Assembly (NCBI RefSeq): GCF_011386835.1
Contig: NC_088792.1
Location: forward strand, 234,924,394 to 234,988,393
Source: Chrysemys picta bellii
Lineage: Eukaryota; Chordata; Testudines; Emydidae
DNA: 64,000 nt
Direction: 5' to 3'
In this document: piece by piece, positions 1 to 10,255 of the stretch
Position numbering within the stretch: position 1 is the stretch's first letter
How the letters are laid out: each line of letters starts with the position of its first letter
Notes under the pieces: generated by a model
Database searches by the model: none
What the model saw: only the letters and a program-made list of their open reading frames with translations
Told to the model about the DNA's origin: nothing
Position numbers and translations under genes: made by a program

Positions 1-290
1 CTTAGCAAGTTATTGCACAAACTATCTAAATATCTGGCACACCCATAAGTCTTTTTAACAAGGGGAAATCAAGGTGACATATTTGTAATAGAAACAACTG
101 CCATATCCTATTGCTTATCAATATCCTCTATTCTTGACTTGATTATGGAGTTCCCACGTTTAAACTTCAACCTAATTATTTCTAATTGTAACACCTAGAG
201 AATGCAAGGAATTTTGAATATATTTTAACAAAATTTGCATGAGAAAGACCTGCTGAGCTCTTCCTGTAGGCATGTGCTGTGGGTGCATAC

Positions 291-447
291 CATGGGTATA
301 GTTTGGGATGGACATGGGGGGCATTGCCCCTCCGCCCAACTGCAACCCTGGGCAGGCACAGAATTTGCCCCTACACACAGCCCAGTTGACCTGGCTGGAG
401 CTACCCCACCCCTCGCCCCCAAATACAGAAGTCAAACTATGCCTATG
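291..447. mobile_element. Short hAT-like MITE inserted in the LINE
   Basis: A 157-bp element bounded by a perfect 8-bp direct repeat, GTGCATAC, at 283-290 and 448-455. Its ends are inverted repeats: CATGGGTATAGTTTG at the left, and CATAGGCATAGTTTG at the right when read on the other strand (13 of 15 match). An 8-bp target duplication is the mark of hAT-superfamily insertion. It carries no coding capacity. It interrupts the LINE remnant, so it is younger than that copy. Confidence 0.75.
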
Positions 448-1814
448 GTGCATACTATAATTATAAAACCGAATATTAATATTGTGATGTTGCACTTTGT
501 GCAGAATAGAACCCATGCCTATCTTGGCTCCAAGAAAAGCAGCAGGGATATTATTTGATAAACTGAGGATCTTCCTAAGGTATTTGTTTTGAATTACTTC
601 CAGTCCCATGGGATCATTCCATTACCATATTTCTGTGCTGTACAAAACTTGAGCACATACCTTAGACACAAAACACACTAAGGGCAGGTTTGACTAACTT
701 ACCCCCACAGGTCCCGGTAAAATGCAATATAGCGTGGATTGAATTTGAGGCCTTTTCTTTCGTTACCTGAAGATGTTGATTTTAGACGCCATTTTGTGAG
801 ATCCAGACACCCAGGTAAGGGAGAGAGCTAACTTGTTCAATATATTGCCCATCAATCCTCCATTTATGTAACCGCCATCTTTAGCTAAAGACATTTACTT
901 TAGTTTTTGAATAATTTATCGAGAGGCCCTCCCACTGGCAATATGAACAAAATGCATTTAATAAACTCTTCAGGCCCACTGGTGTTTGTGATAACAAAAC
1001 CACATCCTCTGCATATAATAAAACAGACACAGAGTGATTCATAATTTTAGGGGACAGAATTGATCCTTTTTTAATGCTAAAACAACATCATAGATATAAA
1101 AATTAAAACAAAGAGGAGCTAAAAAGACAGGCCTGCCAAACCTCCGATGTAACTGGGATGGAATCTGTTTATTTCCCACACAGGCCTATACTAATCTTGG
1201 CCACTGTATGTTTATGAAGAGCTCTCAAAAGAAAAAGTAACTGGGGATCTATTCCAGCAATCTATAATTGCCGTCCCTATCAACAGAATCAAAAACCAAT
1301 TTCAGATCAACAAAAGCTGCGTACCATTTTCTTTTCTTAGGTGGCACATATTGATAGATCAAATAAGAAAGAAAAACCGATGGTCTCTGGTGGAGTGGGC
1401 ATTTTGGAAACCAGCTTGTTCCTCAGCAAATCATTTACCTTTTTTCTGCCCAATCCTCTAATCTCCCCAAAAGCTCTCTAGTGTAAATTTTTAAAACAAC
1501 ATCCAATACACTAACTAGACAGTAATTTCCTGGATCTTTCCTATTCCCTTTTTTATAAAGTGGAATAATAATACTGGTAGCCCAACCTGAGGGCATATTA
1601 ATGTTGGAGAAAAGTTTAGCCAAAACAGGTGCCCACTGATCAACATTCTTCTTAAATACTTCCATAGCAATAAAATCCTCCTTGGGGCTTTATTACAATA
1701 TTGTTGATTAAAAAATTAAGATACAACAGAACATTCTGGAAGAGAACAGGGAATGGAGGTTACCTGAGCTGATTGTATTATTATAAAGTCTGAAAAAATA
1801 TTTCTCCCAAATTA

Positions 1815-1931
1815 GGATGACCATGTAGCAAGTGTGAAAATTGGGAAGGGAGTGGGCGTAATAGGTACCTATATAAGACAAAGCCTCGAATATTGGGACT
1901 GTCTCTGTAAAATCGGGACACCTGGTCACCC
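1815..1931. mobile_element. Tc1/mariner-like MITE inserted in the LINE
   Basis: A 117-bp segment flanked by TA dinucleotides (1813-1814 and 1932-1933), with ends GGATGACCA at the left and GGGTGACCAGGTGTCCCGA at the right on the opposite strand. TA duplication and short inverted ends suggest a Tc1/mariner-type or similar non-autonomous element. A partial relative (the TTTTTCACA...CTATCTGGTCATCC end) is seen near 13275-13312. Confidence 0.55.
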
Positions 1932-2897
1932 TATCACAAATATGGTTGGGGATCAGCACTTCAATATTACTCCTAGTCTTATTGGAACCCATTGCTGCCA
2001 ATGTCCAAAAACGTACAGAATTTTTCATTTTGGCAGCAGATTCAAATTCCTTCCACAGTGCCATATGATGTTCCAGCTTTTTTTCTTTCTTTCTTTCAGC
2101 AATGTTTTAGAAAGTTCTCTAGAATTCACTAGGTTTGTGATGGGGTCTTGTGAACTGTCTTTCCTAACCTCCCTGGCCATAATCGGTTACTGTTTTAATG
2201 ACAAAAACAATCATGCAGTACAAAAAAGGTTCAACTCCAATACAGTTACAAGAAACAAAAAACTCAGAAAAAATTAGAGTAGGCATCTTCTACACATCAC
2301 TGGAAATGGAAAAGATTGATTGACTGGAAAACTGCTGATCAACTCTTAACATAGTTGAAAAATCCACTCATGGTGGATTATAACTATACTGCTGGGAAAC
2401 CACGCTGGTTTTAGACATGCATAATGAAGATGTTCCTAAGTTACAACGGACAATGTAGACCCAGAAAGTAGACTCCAGCACAGGAAATGCCATTCTGGAC
2501 TTCTTGAGAGGAAGAAGTGACCATTATCAGATCCATGATACTACTCAATTTCACCAAACTAAGGAAATGGCTCATAACAACAATACAAGATGAAGATATG
2601 GAAAGATGTATTAGGTCAAGTAGTCCAACCTTCTGCCACAGTAGGGTTGTTGCTAGTGCTAGTTGCCAATATACTGTAGTTTAATATATATTTATATGAT
2701 GGGTTCCATCACCTCTCCAGAGGAACTATTTTATTCTCTCAGGTCATTTTCCATGATATACAACCTGAATTTATAGGATTTAGATTTTAGGAATGAAAAT
2801 TGGGCAAAATTAAGAAATCTAGTGAGTAAGCTGTGAAGGGAAGAAGTATTAAAATCTACAAGTGTGGAAAAAAAATGGGGGATCCTAAAAGCACCCC

Positions 2898-2984
2898 GGG
2901 CTAGATCTTCAGCTGGTGTAAATTAGCATATGTCTATTAAAAATCAAAGGCCTGTTTGATTTACACCAGTTGAGGATCCAGCCC
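2898..2984. repeat. Short palindromic MITE-like repeat
   Basis: An imperfect palindrome. The left arm, reading AGATCTTCAGCTGGTGTAAA, pairs with the right arm TTTACACCAGTTGAGGATCC around 2961-2980. Similar short palindromes occur at several other places in the window (see 11401, 16588, 18009, 19857, 21519, 21865, 24499, 26285, 28412, 32008 and 59313). Confidence 0.6.
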
Positions 2985-5337
2985 ATCATAACTAACATAC
3001 AGCGCAAAAGATACAATGTGTAAGAAACAGCAAATACGAGTTAAGACCGGTTTTTCAATAATTTAATTTTTATTGAACTGGTGCCTTTTATAACTTCATT
3101 TCAAATGTAAAATTGAGATCCTTCACCCTAACAAAGCCACAATAGTGTCTCTCTTTATTTTTGCTAAATCCACAGTATTCATTGACACTATGTAAAACCA
3201 TTATGATGAAAATTGTAACTGATCAATTACAATCATATCAGGTCAGAGGGGAAAGAGATTTTTAGTCAGACTGTTTAAAACTCTAATGTTATTCATTTTA
3301 TGTTAAATTACTTAACTCAAACTTCTGATAAAAAATTGGGAGAAAAGTTTTATTTGTTAATGAGTCATTCTACTCTGCCACTTCAGATGGCAGCTAGGAA
3401 TGCTTCCCTTCCAGTTTTCTAGTTTCCCAAAACAATCACAGGCAGCCCATCCCCACTCTGGGGCACCAGATAGGGGAGGAGTTCCCTCAACACCTGGAGG
3501 AAGAGAGAGAGAGAGAGAAAACCAGGTTCTCCTAACAATTCCATGGATCTAGTGGGCCATCCCGCCTCTGGGATAACAGCCTTTTCCTGCTGCTAGATAG
3601 TGTAGGTAGTCCTGTAGTTCAAGCGCAGGTACTCAAGTGTTGCATGATGGGAGTCATTCTTACAGCTGTACATAATATTTCCTTTTAAAAACACTTAGGA
3701 AATTACATTAAAAAAAACTATAGTACAAGAACATTATTTAAGTTGCAAAGTCAAGCAAGGTTAAGGAAAGCCAGATTTATGATTGCCCATGCAACCTTAA
3801 TTCTACTCCTTTTTGCATATGCATTATGATATAATCTTTAATTATATGACCACATATTATTGTTTTCCACAGGCCCTCTGTCTAATTCAGTGCATAGAAT
3901 GGACATACAAGTGGAGCAAATTAAGATTGAATAAGCAACATTAAATCTGGCAATTCCTATCTTTTGAGTGGTTGACTTTTCAACCTAAGTAACTTTTTTT
4001 CATCATAGCTTTTTAAAAAAATGTAATTGTTTATATAACTTTAAAGGTGATTTCTATTTAGAAGGTGATTTTTTGTTTACAAGCCATGCTGTTGCCTAAA
4101 TAAATGCCAAGCCAAGGCCGAGTTGACTGGTAGACCAGAATGCAGTTGTTACCAAGTTGACAGGGACCACCTCAGATCCTTACTGAGTACTGATAGGTCT
4201 AAATATTGTATCTGAGACATAACTAGGTTAAAAAGGGGGTTCTTACTGAAAGATAAGCTGAGAAAGTTTGGAACAGTATAAATAATTTGCTGGATGAAAT
4301 GAGAGGTTGAGGGGAATATGTTTGTTGAATCACTAAGATATTTACCATAGTTTACCATTATAGTAAAGTACCACATAGTTGTGAGTCACTACTTTATAGA
4401 CAGGAAGAATCCTCAAGATATCATATAAATAACTAAAGGGATTCGTTTATATTAACAGCTAGCTCCCTACAAATTTCCATTTAATTCTTTTAACCTAAAA
4501 CATGGCTAAAGTGTCTGAATCTTTTCCCCAAACATAACTAATTCTGATCATTGCCAAAACGTCTCCTTCTTCTCCCTGAAAGAAGCTTACATTTAGGCTG
4601 ACAAAGTGTATGACATATTTAGTACAATTTAAAGATGACTTGCAAAAGCAAATAAAAACTGCTTGTGCCCTTTTTTGTTTTCTTCTTATATATACCCAGG
4701 GTCTGAAAAGTGCGGTGTTTGATTTACTATTTTATTTGACTTGTTTTTTGCATTAGAAATAGCTGAAGTATCAAAGTCTTGTCGTCTTCCATGTTTTTAT
4801 AGAGCACTGTTTTGGAGGACTATAGAACTAGAATGGAAGTCTCCTCAGATCTCAGCTGAAGTGGCAAGGGAGAAGGAATGATTAACAAAGAAAAATTTTG
4901 TCCCAGGTGTTTGCCAGAAGCTTGAGTTAAATAAAAACAAACAAACAAATTTCAGTTTTTCTCAACTGCAAAGCTGCCAGTCTCTTGTCACTTATGATGC
5001 TGTCATCCCTCTATTTCTCCAGTCATCCATAAAATCAGGGTAGATAAGACCTGATATTACTAACATAAAAAAACCACCCAGCAGACCCTTACACACCAGT
5101 TTAAACCCAAAACATTCAGGTTTTCTTTGTACATCTTGAAGAAGCAAAAGAGGGCACAAATGCAATTTCCTCTCCTTCGTGGGTCACCTCAAGGATTTTA
5201 TTGTGGCAATATAGGCAAACAGTGGTGGCAAGAACATGCCATAAATAAAGCAGTATTTGTGCAAAGGTGAGATTTAGTAATACTGACATCTTAGTTGGCC
5301 TTATTAAATAGATATGTGTGGGGTGAGGGTATTATAC
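2985..5337. other. Intergenic or intron DNA downstream of the last visible STAU2 exon
   Basis: AT-rich sequence that is presumably the next STAU2 intron. A short (GA)n run lies at about 3505-3520. No exon, RNA gene or clear transposon was recognised. The last STAU2 coding exon was looked for here and not seen. The stretch 2096-2897 is equally featureless. Confidence 0.6.
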
Positions 5338-5451
5338 CTGGTCATGGCTGGCTTCAATGGAGCTTCCGATGCCATGGAAAGTCATCTGCACAGGAGACAG
5401 TGTCAAACAGGTCATACACTCTTTGCCATTTTGTCTATCACTGTAGTGTAC
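5338..5451 (-). CDS. STAU2: STAU2 coding exon: dsRBD5-like segment
   Basis: This 114-nt exon encodes 38 residues beginning V-H-Y-S-D-R-Q-N-G-K-E-C and ending G-S-S-I-E-A-S-H-D-Q. The core LTLSPVQMTFHGIGSSIEAS is the C-terminal dsRBD5-like part of Staufen-2, used for protein contacts rather than strong RNA binding in this family. The acceptor is CTGTTATAG before GTA; the donor is CAG followed by GTATAAT. Both boundaries are phase 0, so the exon can be skipped without changing the frame, in agreement with known Staufen-2 isoforms that differ at the C-terminus. The next coding exon (expected to start A-A-L-S-A-L-K-Q) was not found between here and position 1. No long open frame marks this exon because both flanks carry stops. 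Confidence 0.93.
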
Positions 5452-5851
5452 CTATAACAGAATAACATAAGTAATCTGCTAAACACCGGATTCCATAAGG
5501 GAGTCATGCTGAAATAATCTGTTCCTTTCCAACAAGACTGTAAAGGAATTCAAAACATTTACACTGAATCCAGTTTTAATATAAAACAAGGAGTGTGCAA
5601 AATATTCTGTGTATCCACATGCTCAACTGGGGACAAATTTCAGTTGTTAATCAGTTTCTTGGTCCCTCTTTAGGCACGATGTGCTGCAGAGCTTAGGAAC
5701 CTTGAGGCTCAATTAAGGGTGTTGTTACAGACCTATGAAACTAGGTCCAAGTTTCAGTTTTGAACTTACATGTTTATTTTTAATAACCTTTTATAGATCA
5801 GTTAAAAAACTTTAGTATAAATTACTATGGTCTCCACAGACTTGCACTGAC

Positions 5852-6324
5852 TAGAGCTGGTTGGGAATTTTTCGATGAAACTTTTTTCATCTGAAAATGC
5901 CAGTTTATTGGAAAAAAAATTTTTTGCAACAAAAGGGTCAGTTTCAACAAATTTCTTGACAGAATGTTGAATAAAACCTTTTGAAATTGCTGAAATATTT
6001 CATTTTGACATTTTCTAAATGAAAATTCTGGTTTTCCAGTTCAAAAAGACATTTAGTTTAGAAACTTAATCCAGTTATAGTAAAAACATTTTTAAATGGT
6101 CAAAAATGAAACATTTCAAAATTATTGAAACAAATTTGACCTGAAGTGAATTTTTCAAAACAATTGACCAGAAGTTAATCTCCCCCTCCCCTTACACACA
6201 CACATTTTTGATGCACAATACTTCTGAAGATTTCAACTTCTCATTCCCATTTGGAATGGAAAAATTTGTTTTGCCATCCCAAAAATTTTCACAGGATGGG
6301 GAAACCATTTTCCATCCAGCTCTG
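5852..6324. mobile_element. Non-autonomous hAT transposon (473 bp)
   Basis: The ends are TAGAGCTGG at the left (expected CAGAGCTGG) and CCAGCTCTG at the right, an inverted pair. The flanks are 8-bp near-identical duplications, GCACTGAC (5844-5851) and GCACGGAC (6325-6332), 7 of 8 matching. The interior is rich in TTTC and GAAA runs (for example ACATTTCAAAATTATTGAAA) with no open frame. End sequence and 8-bp duplications place it in the hAT superfamily. It lies in the intron just upstream of the 5338-5451 exon. Confidence 0.8.
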
Positions 6325-6332
6325 GCACGGAC

Positions 6333-8389
6333 ATTACTTTTAATTTTTTCACTGCAATGTGATCTCTATTGAAATGCACTGTTTGGCATTGCAATATGGT
6401 TATCATAGATGTGAATTTGATAACAGTTTTTCTTGGTAATCAAATCAAAATGACTCATAACATGGGGAAGGAAGTCACATTTTTAGAGCTGTCTAGCTTA
6501 TCAATCTCTATTGGTATCAAAAAGCACACACTAATCAGATTCTTGAATGGAATATACAGGAAGATACTGGTCCTACTGGATTTTCCCCTTTGCCTTTTGG
6601 TCACCTTAAAACAGCTCTTAAACCTTCTAAAGAAAGAGAACCGTCTTCTGTCTTGAGGCAAAATGAAGTCAAGCATCTCCAATGTTTTATTAGTAGGAAC
6701 TGGGTTTGCCACTCAGGCTGAACTGATGAAATATTACAATCTGCTTTGTAGCTCCTGGTTTCTTGACAGGCAGATAAAGCACTTTGTTCTACAAGAGGGA
6801 TGGAATTTAGTTTATGGTGGTAATTTACATTGGTTACCTGACCCCTGTCAGAAATGGAAAGGGAGATTAGCCCTACTGGAGACAGACATTTTAGGCTCGT
6901 ACCTATTTACAGCTGTACGGCTATTGGGAAAAGGTTATGTGATAGAGCCGCATCTTTAAATTTAGGCTAGAAATTTGATTATTATTATTTCTGTGGACAA
7001 CTAGGAGCCTTATTAAATGATCCCAAATGTCTGTGGAATTGATTAAGAGATATATAACACTGGATTGTGCACTGGGTAACTGTATGCCTTGTGCCAGATT
7101 CTTCTCTCTTACTGGATAAACTGGGAGTAGTTGAATTGAGGAGTTACACCAATGCAAAACTGGTTTAAGTGAGAGGATAATCATGCCATCAGCATGTTGC
7201 AGAGTTAACCTTATTGATCATGCTGCCTGTTGCATATGTGTGGCCAAATGGCCTCTGTGAGATCTATAATGTGAATTTTCCCTTGTGCTAGACATAAAAA
7301 TACTGATTTCACTCAACCTCTTGTTACAGCTTTCTGGATCATCCCTCTTCCCCCCTCCCCCCCCCATCCACCTCCACAACATGTGCCTACTAAATTGCTT
7401 ATGGCTGTCTGCCAGAAAAGCCATACTACTTACTGAGAAACCACAAGAGGCCCCTTCACATATACAACGGCTCAACTCTGATTGATCGAAAGAGTTATGA
7501 AGGTATGAAATTTGGCTTACAAACATTAACTGAAGTTCTCTAAATATCAGGACTACTGTTATTACAAGAATGTATCAGGAACCCATAATCATAGTATCTA
7601 GTTGCAAATCCAAATACTGCTGAATATATGGTGTAGGGAGAGAGGGCCAGGGAAGCGTCACAGGATGATTCTGTGTCTCCAGCATGCCACAGAGCAGGCA
7701 CCAGGATTAGGCCCCAAATAAGCCAAAACTGATATTAATCAATAAGTGCTTTTGTAATTACACACACACAGTGGAGCAGATACAGATCGTACAGTGCGCA
7801 GGGAGGTCTGAAGCAAGGAACTCTTTTTAATGAGAGTATATGAACAAATTCATTGATCATAGAAATAACTGCACAAATGTAACTAGCTACTAGAACAAGA
7901 AATGTGATAAACTCAGCGTTTTAATTATCTCCCTTTCTGAGCTAAGTACTGCTGAATAAGCTTTGTGATGCACGCTGGTCTAGTCCAATGGGTCAGGCCA
8001 TTATTTAGAAGTTTCTCAGCCACCCGCAGTCTTCAAAACATCTCGCCAACACAAGGCACCCTCAGCTTAACCAGATTCAATGTTTTCTTCATCAATCTTC
8101 CATTTCCCTGAGCTAGGAACTGATGGGTGCTGGGGAGTCGGAAGGAAACAGAATATAGTTCTTTAGCCAGATTTCTCTGGTCTGTCATACAGTCTGCAAA
8201 ACACAGTATTTGTCACAGAGACCTATGTGGCAGTTGGAAAACAATTGTATTATTGGCTTTGTTGTTCTCCTGGGCTGAAGTGGCTCACTTGCATAGCATC
8301 TGGGAACACGAGCACTTCATTGACAGAATGCAGATGGAGACATCCAAGATGGAGGAAGGTAGTCGACTATAGATGACTACAGGGGTACC
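6333..8389. other. Intron DNA, nothing clear
   Basis: Mixed AT-rich intron sequence. Low-complexity points are a poly-C tract at about 7350-7366 and a short (CA)n at about 7761-7770. The open frames here are short and match no family I know. Confidence 0.5.
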
Positions 8390-9958
8390 AGGGAAGGAAG
8401 GAAGAACTGACTGCTTTGTGTGGAGGAGAGTGGCTGCTGACCACCCCGGGCAGTAGACACTGCTCCATCCCCACCCAGGCCCATCTGAGACAAGAACTGG
8501 TATGCAATACTGGCAGCTGGAAGAGAGGACCAGATCCCAATGGCCAATGAGGGGGAACCACCTGTCTCCAAGCCTGGAAAGCTACCACCCCCAAGAGGAA
8601 GAGACAAAGGGTGGTGGTGGTTGGGGACTCCTTTCTAAGGGGGGGCGGAGGCGTCCAACTGCCAACCTGATGTGGCATCCCAGGAAGTGTGTTGCCTGCC
8701 CAGAGTCCACATGCAAGACATTATGGAAAGGTTGCTGAGGATCATCCATCTGCTAATCCATGTGGACACTAATGATACTGCAAGGTAGGACTCTGGGCAG
8801 ATCAGCAGTGACTACAAGGCTCTGGGAGCGAGAATAAAGGAGTTTGGGGGCACAGGTGATATTCTTGTCAATCCTGCTGGTTGAGAGTAAGGGCCCAGGC
8901 AAGGACATGCATATCCTGGAGAGGAATGCATAGCTGCACAGATGGCACTGGCAAGAAGGCTTGGGCTTCCTTGACCATGGGATGCTGTTCTGAGAAGGAA
9001 GACTGCTGGAGTCCACCTGAGCAACATGGAAGAGCATCTTCATGAACCAACTTGCCAACCTAATGACTAGGGCTTTAAACTAGATTCAAAGGGGACAGGT
9101 GACAAAAGCTCACAGGTAAATAAAAAAAAGTGACCTTGACAGAGGGCTGGAAGTTTGAGGGAGTGTGCAGGGGGAGGGAGGGGGAGAATGGAAAATTACA
9201 ATAGGTTCATAGGAACAACAAGAGGGAATACAATGGGATACTCTGCTCAACATCTTAGATGCTTATAAACAAATATAGGATATAAACAGGAAAAACTGGA
9301 TGTCTTAGGCCTTGGCTACACTTACCCGCTAGTTCGGCGGCTGGCAATCGAACTTCTGGGTTCGACTTATCGCGTCCAGTCTGGACGCGATAAGTCGAAC
9401 CCGGAAGTGCTCGCCGTCGACTGCGGTACTCCAGCTCGGCAAGAGGAGTACCGCGGAGTCGACGGGGGAGCCTGCCTGCCGAGTGTGGACCAAGGTAAGT
9501 TCGAACTAAGATACTTCAACTTCAGCTACGTTATTCACGTAGCTGAAGTTGCGTACCTTAGTTCGAATTAGGGGGGTAGTGTAGACCAAGCCTTAGTATG
9601 CAATCTAAATTATGACTTAATTGGCATCACAGACTCTGTGGGATAAATCTCATGACTGGAATATTGGTATAAAGGGGAATAGCTTATTCAGGAAGGATAG
9701 GCAGGGGGAAAGGGAGAAAGTGTTGCATTGTACATCAATGTATATAGTTGTTCTGCAGTCCAGAAGGAAGTGAGAAGCAGAGCAGTTGAAAGAACGTGGG
9801 TGAAGATAAAAGTGGGGGGAAAAGGGGTAATGTTGTGGTTGGGGTCTGCTATCGGCCACCAAATCCGGAGGATGAAGCATTTCTAAAACAAAACAAACAA
9901 ACAGAAATATCCAAACCACAAGACCTGGTAGTAATGGGGGACACTAGTTGAAGGCTGA
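8390..9958 (+). mobile_element. CR1 LINE segment: ORF1 esterase-like part and ORF2 endonuclease start
   Basis: On the plus strand, about 8612-8640 translates to VVVVGDSFLRGG and about 8755-8780 to HVDTNDTA. These are the GDS and GTND-type motifs of the SGNH/esterase-like domain of CR1 ORF1. After an inserted MITE (9308-9592), 9596-9950 reads as decayed CR1 ORF2 endonuclease, with VCNLNYDLIGIT, then V-G-V-C-Y-R-P-P-N and V-V-M-G-D. Several stops and shifts make it a dead copy. The RT part is missing, so this is an internal CR1 fragment. Confidence 0.75.
9308..9592. mobile_element. Harbinger-like MITE (family A, copy 1) inside CR1
   Basis: A 285-bp element with TTA at both sides (9305-9307, 9593-9595) and inverted ends GGCCTTGGCTACAC and GTGTAGACCAAGCC. 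The 3-bp TWA duplication fits the PIF/Harbinger superfamily. It holds two internal hairpins: ACTTATCGCGTCCAG pairs with the CTGGACGCGATAAGT that follows, and CTTCAGCTACG pairs with CGTAGCTGAAG. It is GC-rich compared with its surroundings. It splits the CR1 copy at 8390-9958. Confidence 0.82.
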
Positions 9959-10044
9959 CCAGGTATTTTTAGCAGCAGCCTCAGAATCTGAGATTGGGGA
10001 GTGGCAGCTGGAGGCTGGCCAAGTGCTCTGAGAGTGTTTACCTT

Positions 10045-10255
10045 GTAATTACTAAGATTAATAACTACAATAATACTTTGCGTTTGAAGTTCCTAAGTGC
10101 CTATAACTCAAGGGCCCCGGAGTGCTTTACTAACGTTCATCTTTACCATACTTGTCAGGCAGGCAAGTACTATTTGTGCAGAGAGGTTAAGTGACTGGCC
10201 CATATTCATTCAAGGAGTGAGTGGCAGTGAATGAAATACAAGCAGGCTTCAGTTC
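10045..10255 (+). repeat. MIR/L2-tail-like ancient SINE remnant
   Basis: It contains the phrases AATACTTTGCGTTTGA..AAGTGC, GTGCTTTACTAACGTTCATC and GAGGTTAAGTGACTGGCCCA, typical of old core-SINE or L2-tail repeats of amniotes. No intact Pol III boxes were seen. Further pieces of the same kind are at about 29338-29455, 32589-32680 and 56560-56650. Confidence 0.5.

Larger units (their letters stand above)
172..2064 (-). mobile_element. Decayed non-LTR (LINE) retrotransposon, RT part
   Basis: Read on the minus strand, broken frames give ordered reverse-transcriptase pieces. Near 2064-1950 there is a pre-RT piece, LWKEFESAAKMKNSVRFW. At about 1665-1435 comes SIIIPLYKKGNRKDPGNY. At about 1330-1270 comes FVDLKLVFDSVDRDG. 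At about 1035-1000 is a YADD-type box written Y-A-E-D-V-V-L. The C-terminal part is at 609-500, LEVIQNKYLRKILSLSNN. The order fits a LINE with an APE-type RT. Many stops and frameshifts show it is dead. The clade is not certain; the motifs differ from the CR1 copies in this window. Two small DNA transposons sit inside it (291-447 and 1815-1931). Confidence 0.72.

Noticed and set aside
8367..9058. Several 70-100-codon minus-strand frames
   Set aside because: They are antisense to the CR1 ORF1 text, which reads correctly on the plus strand.
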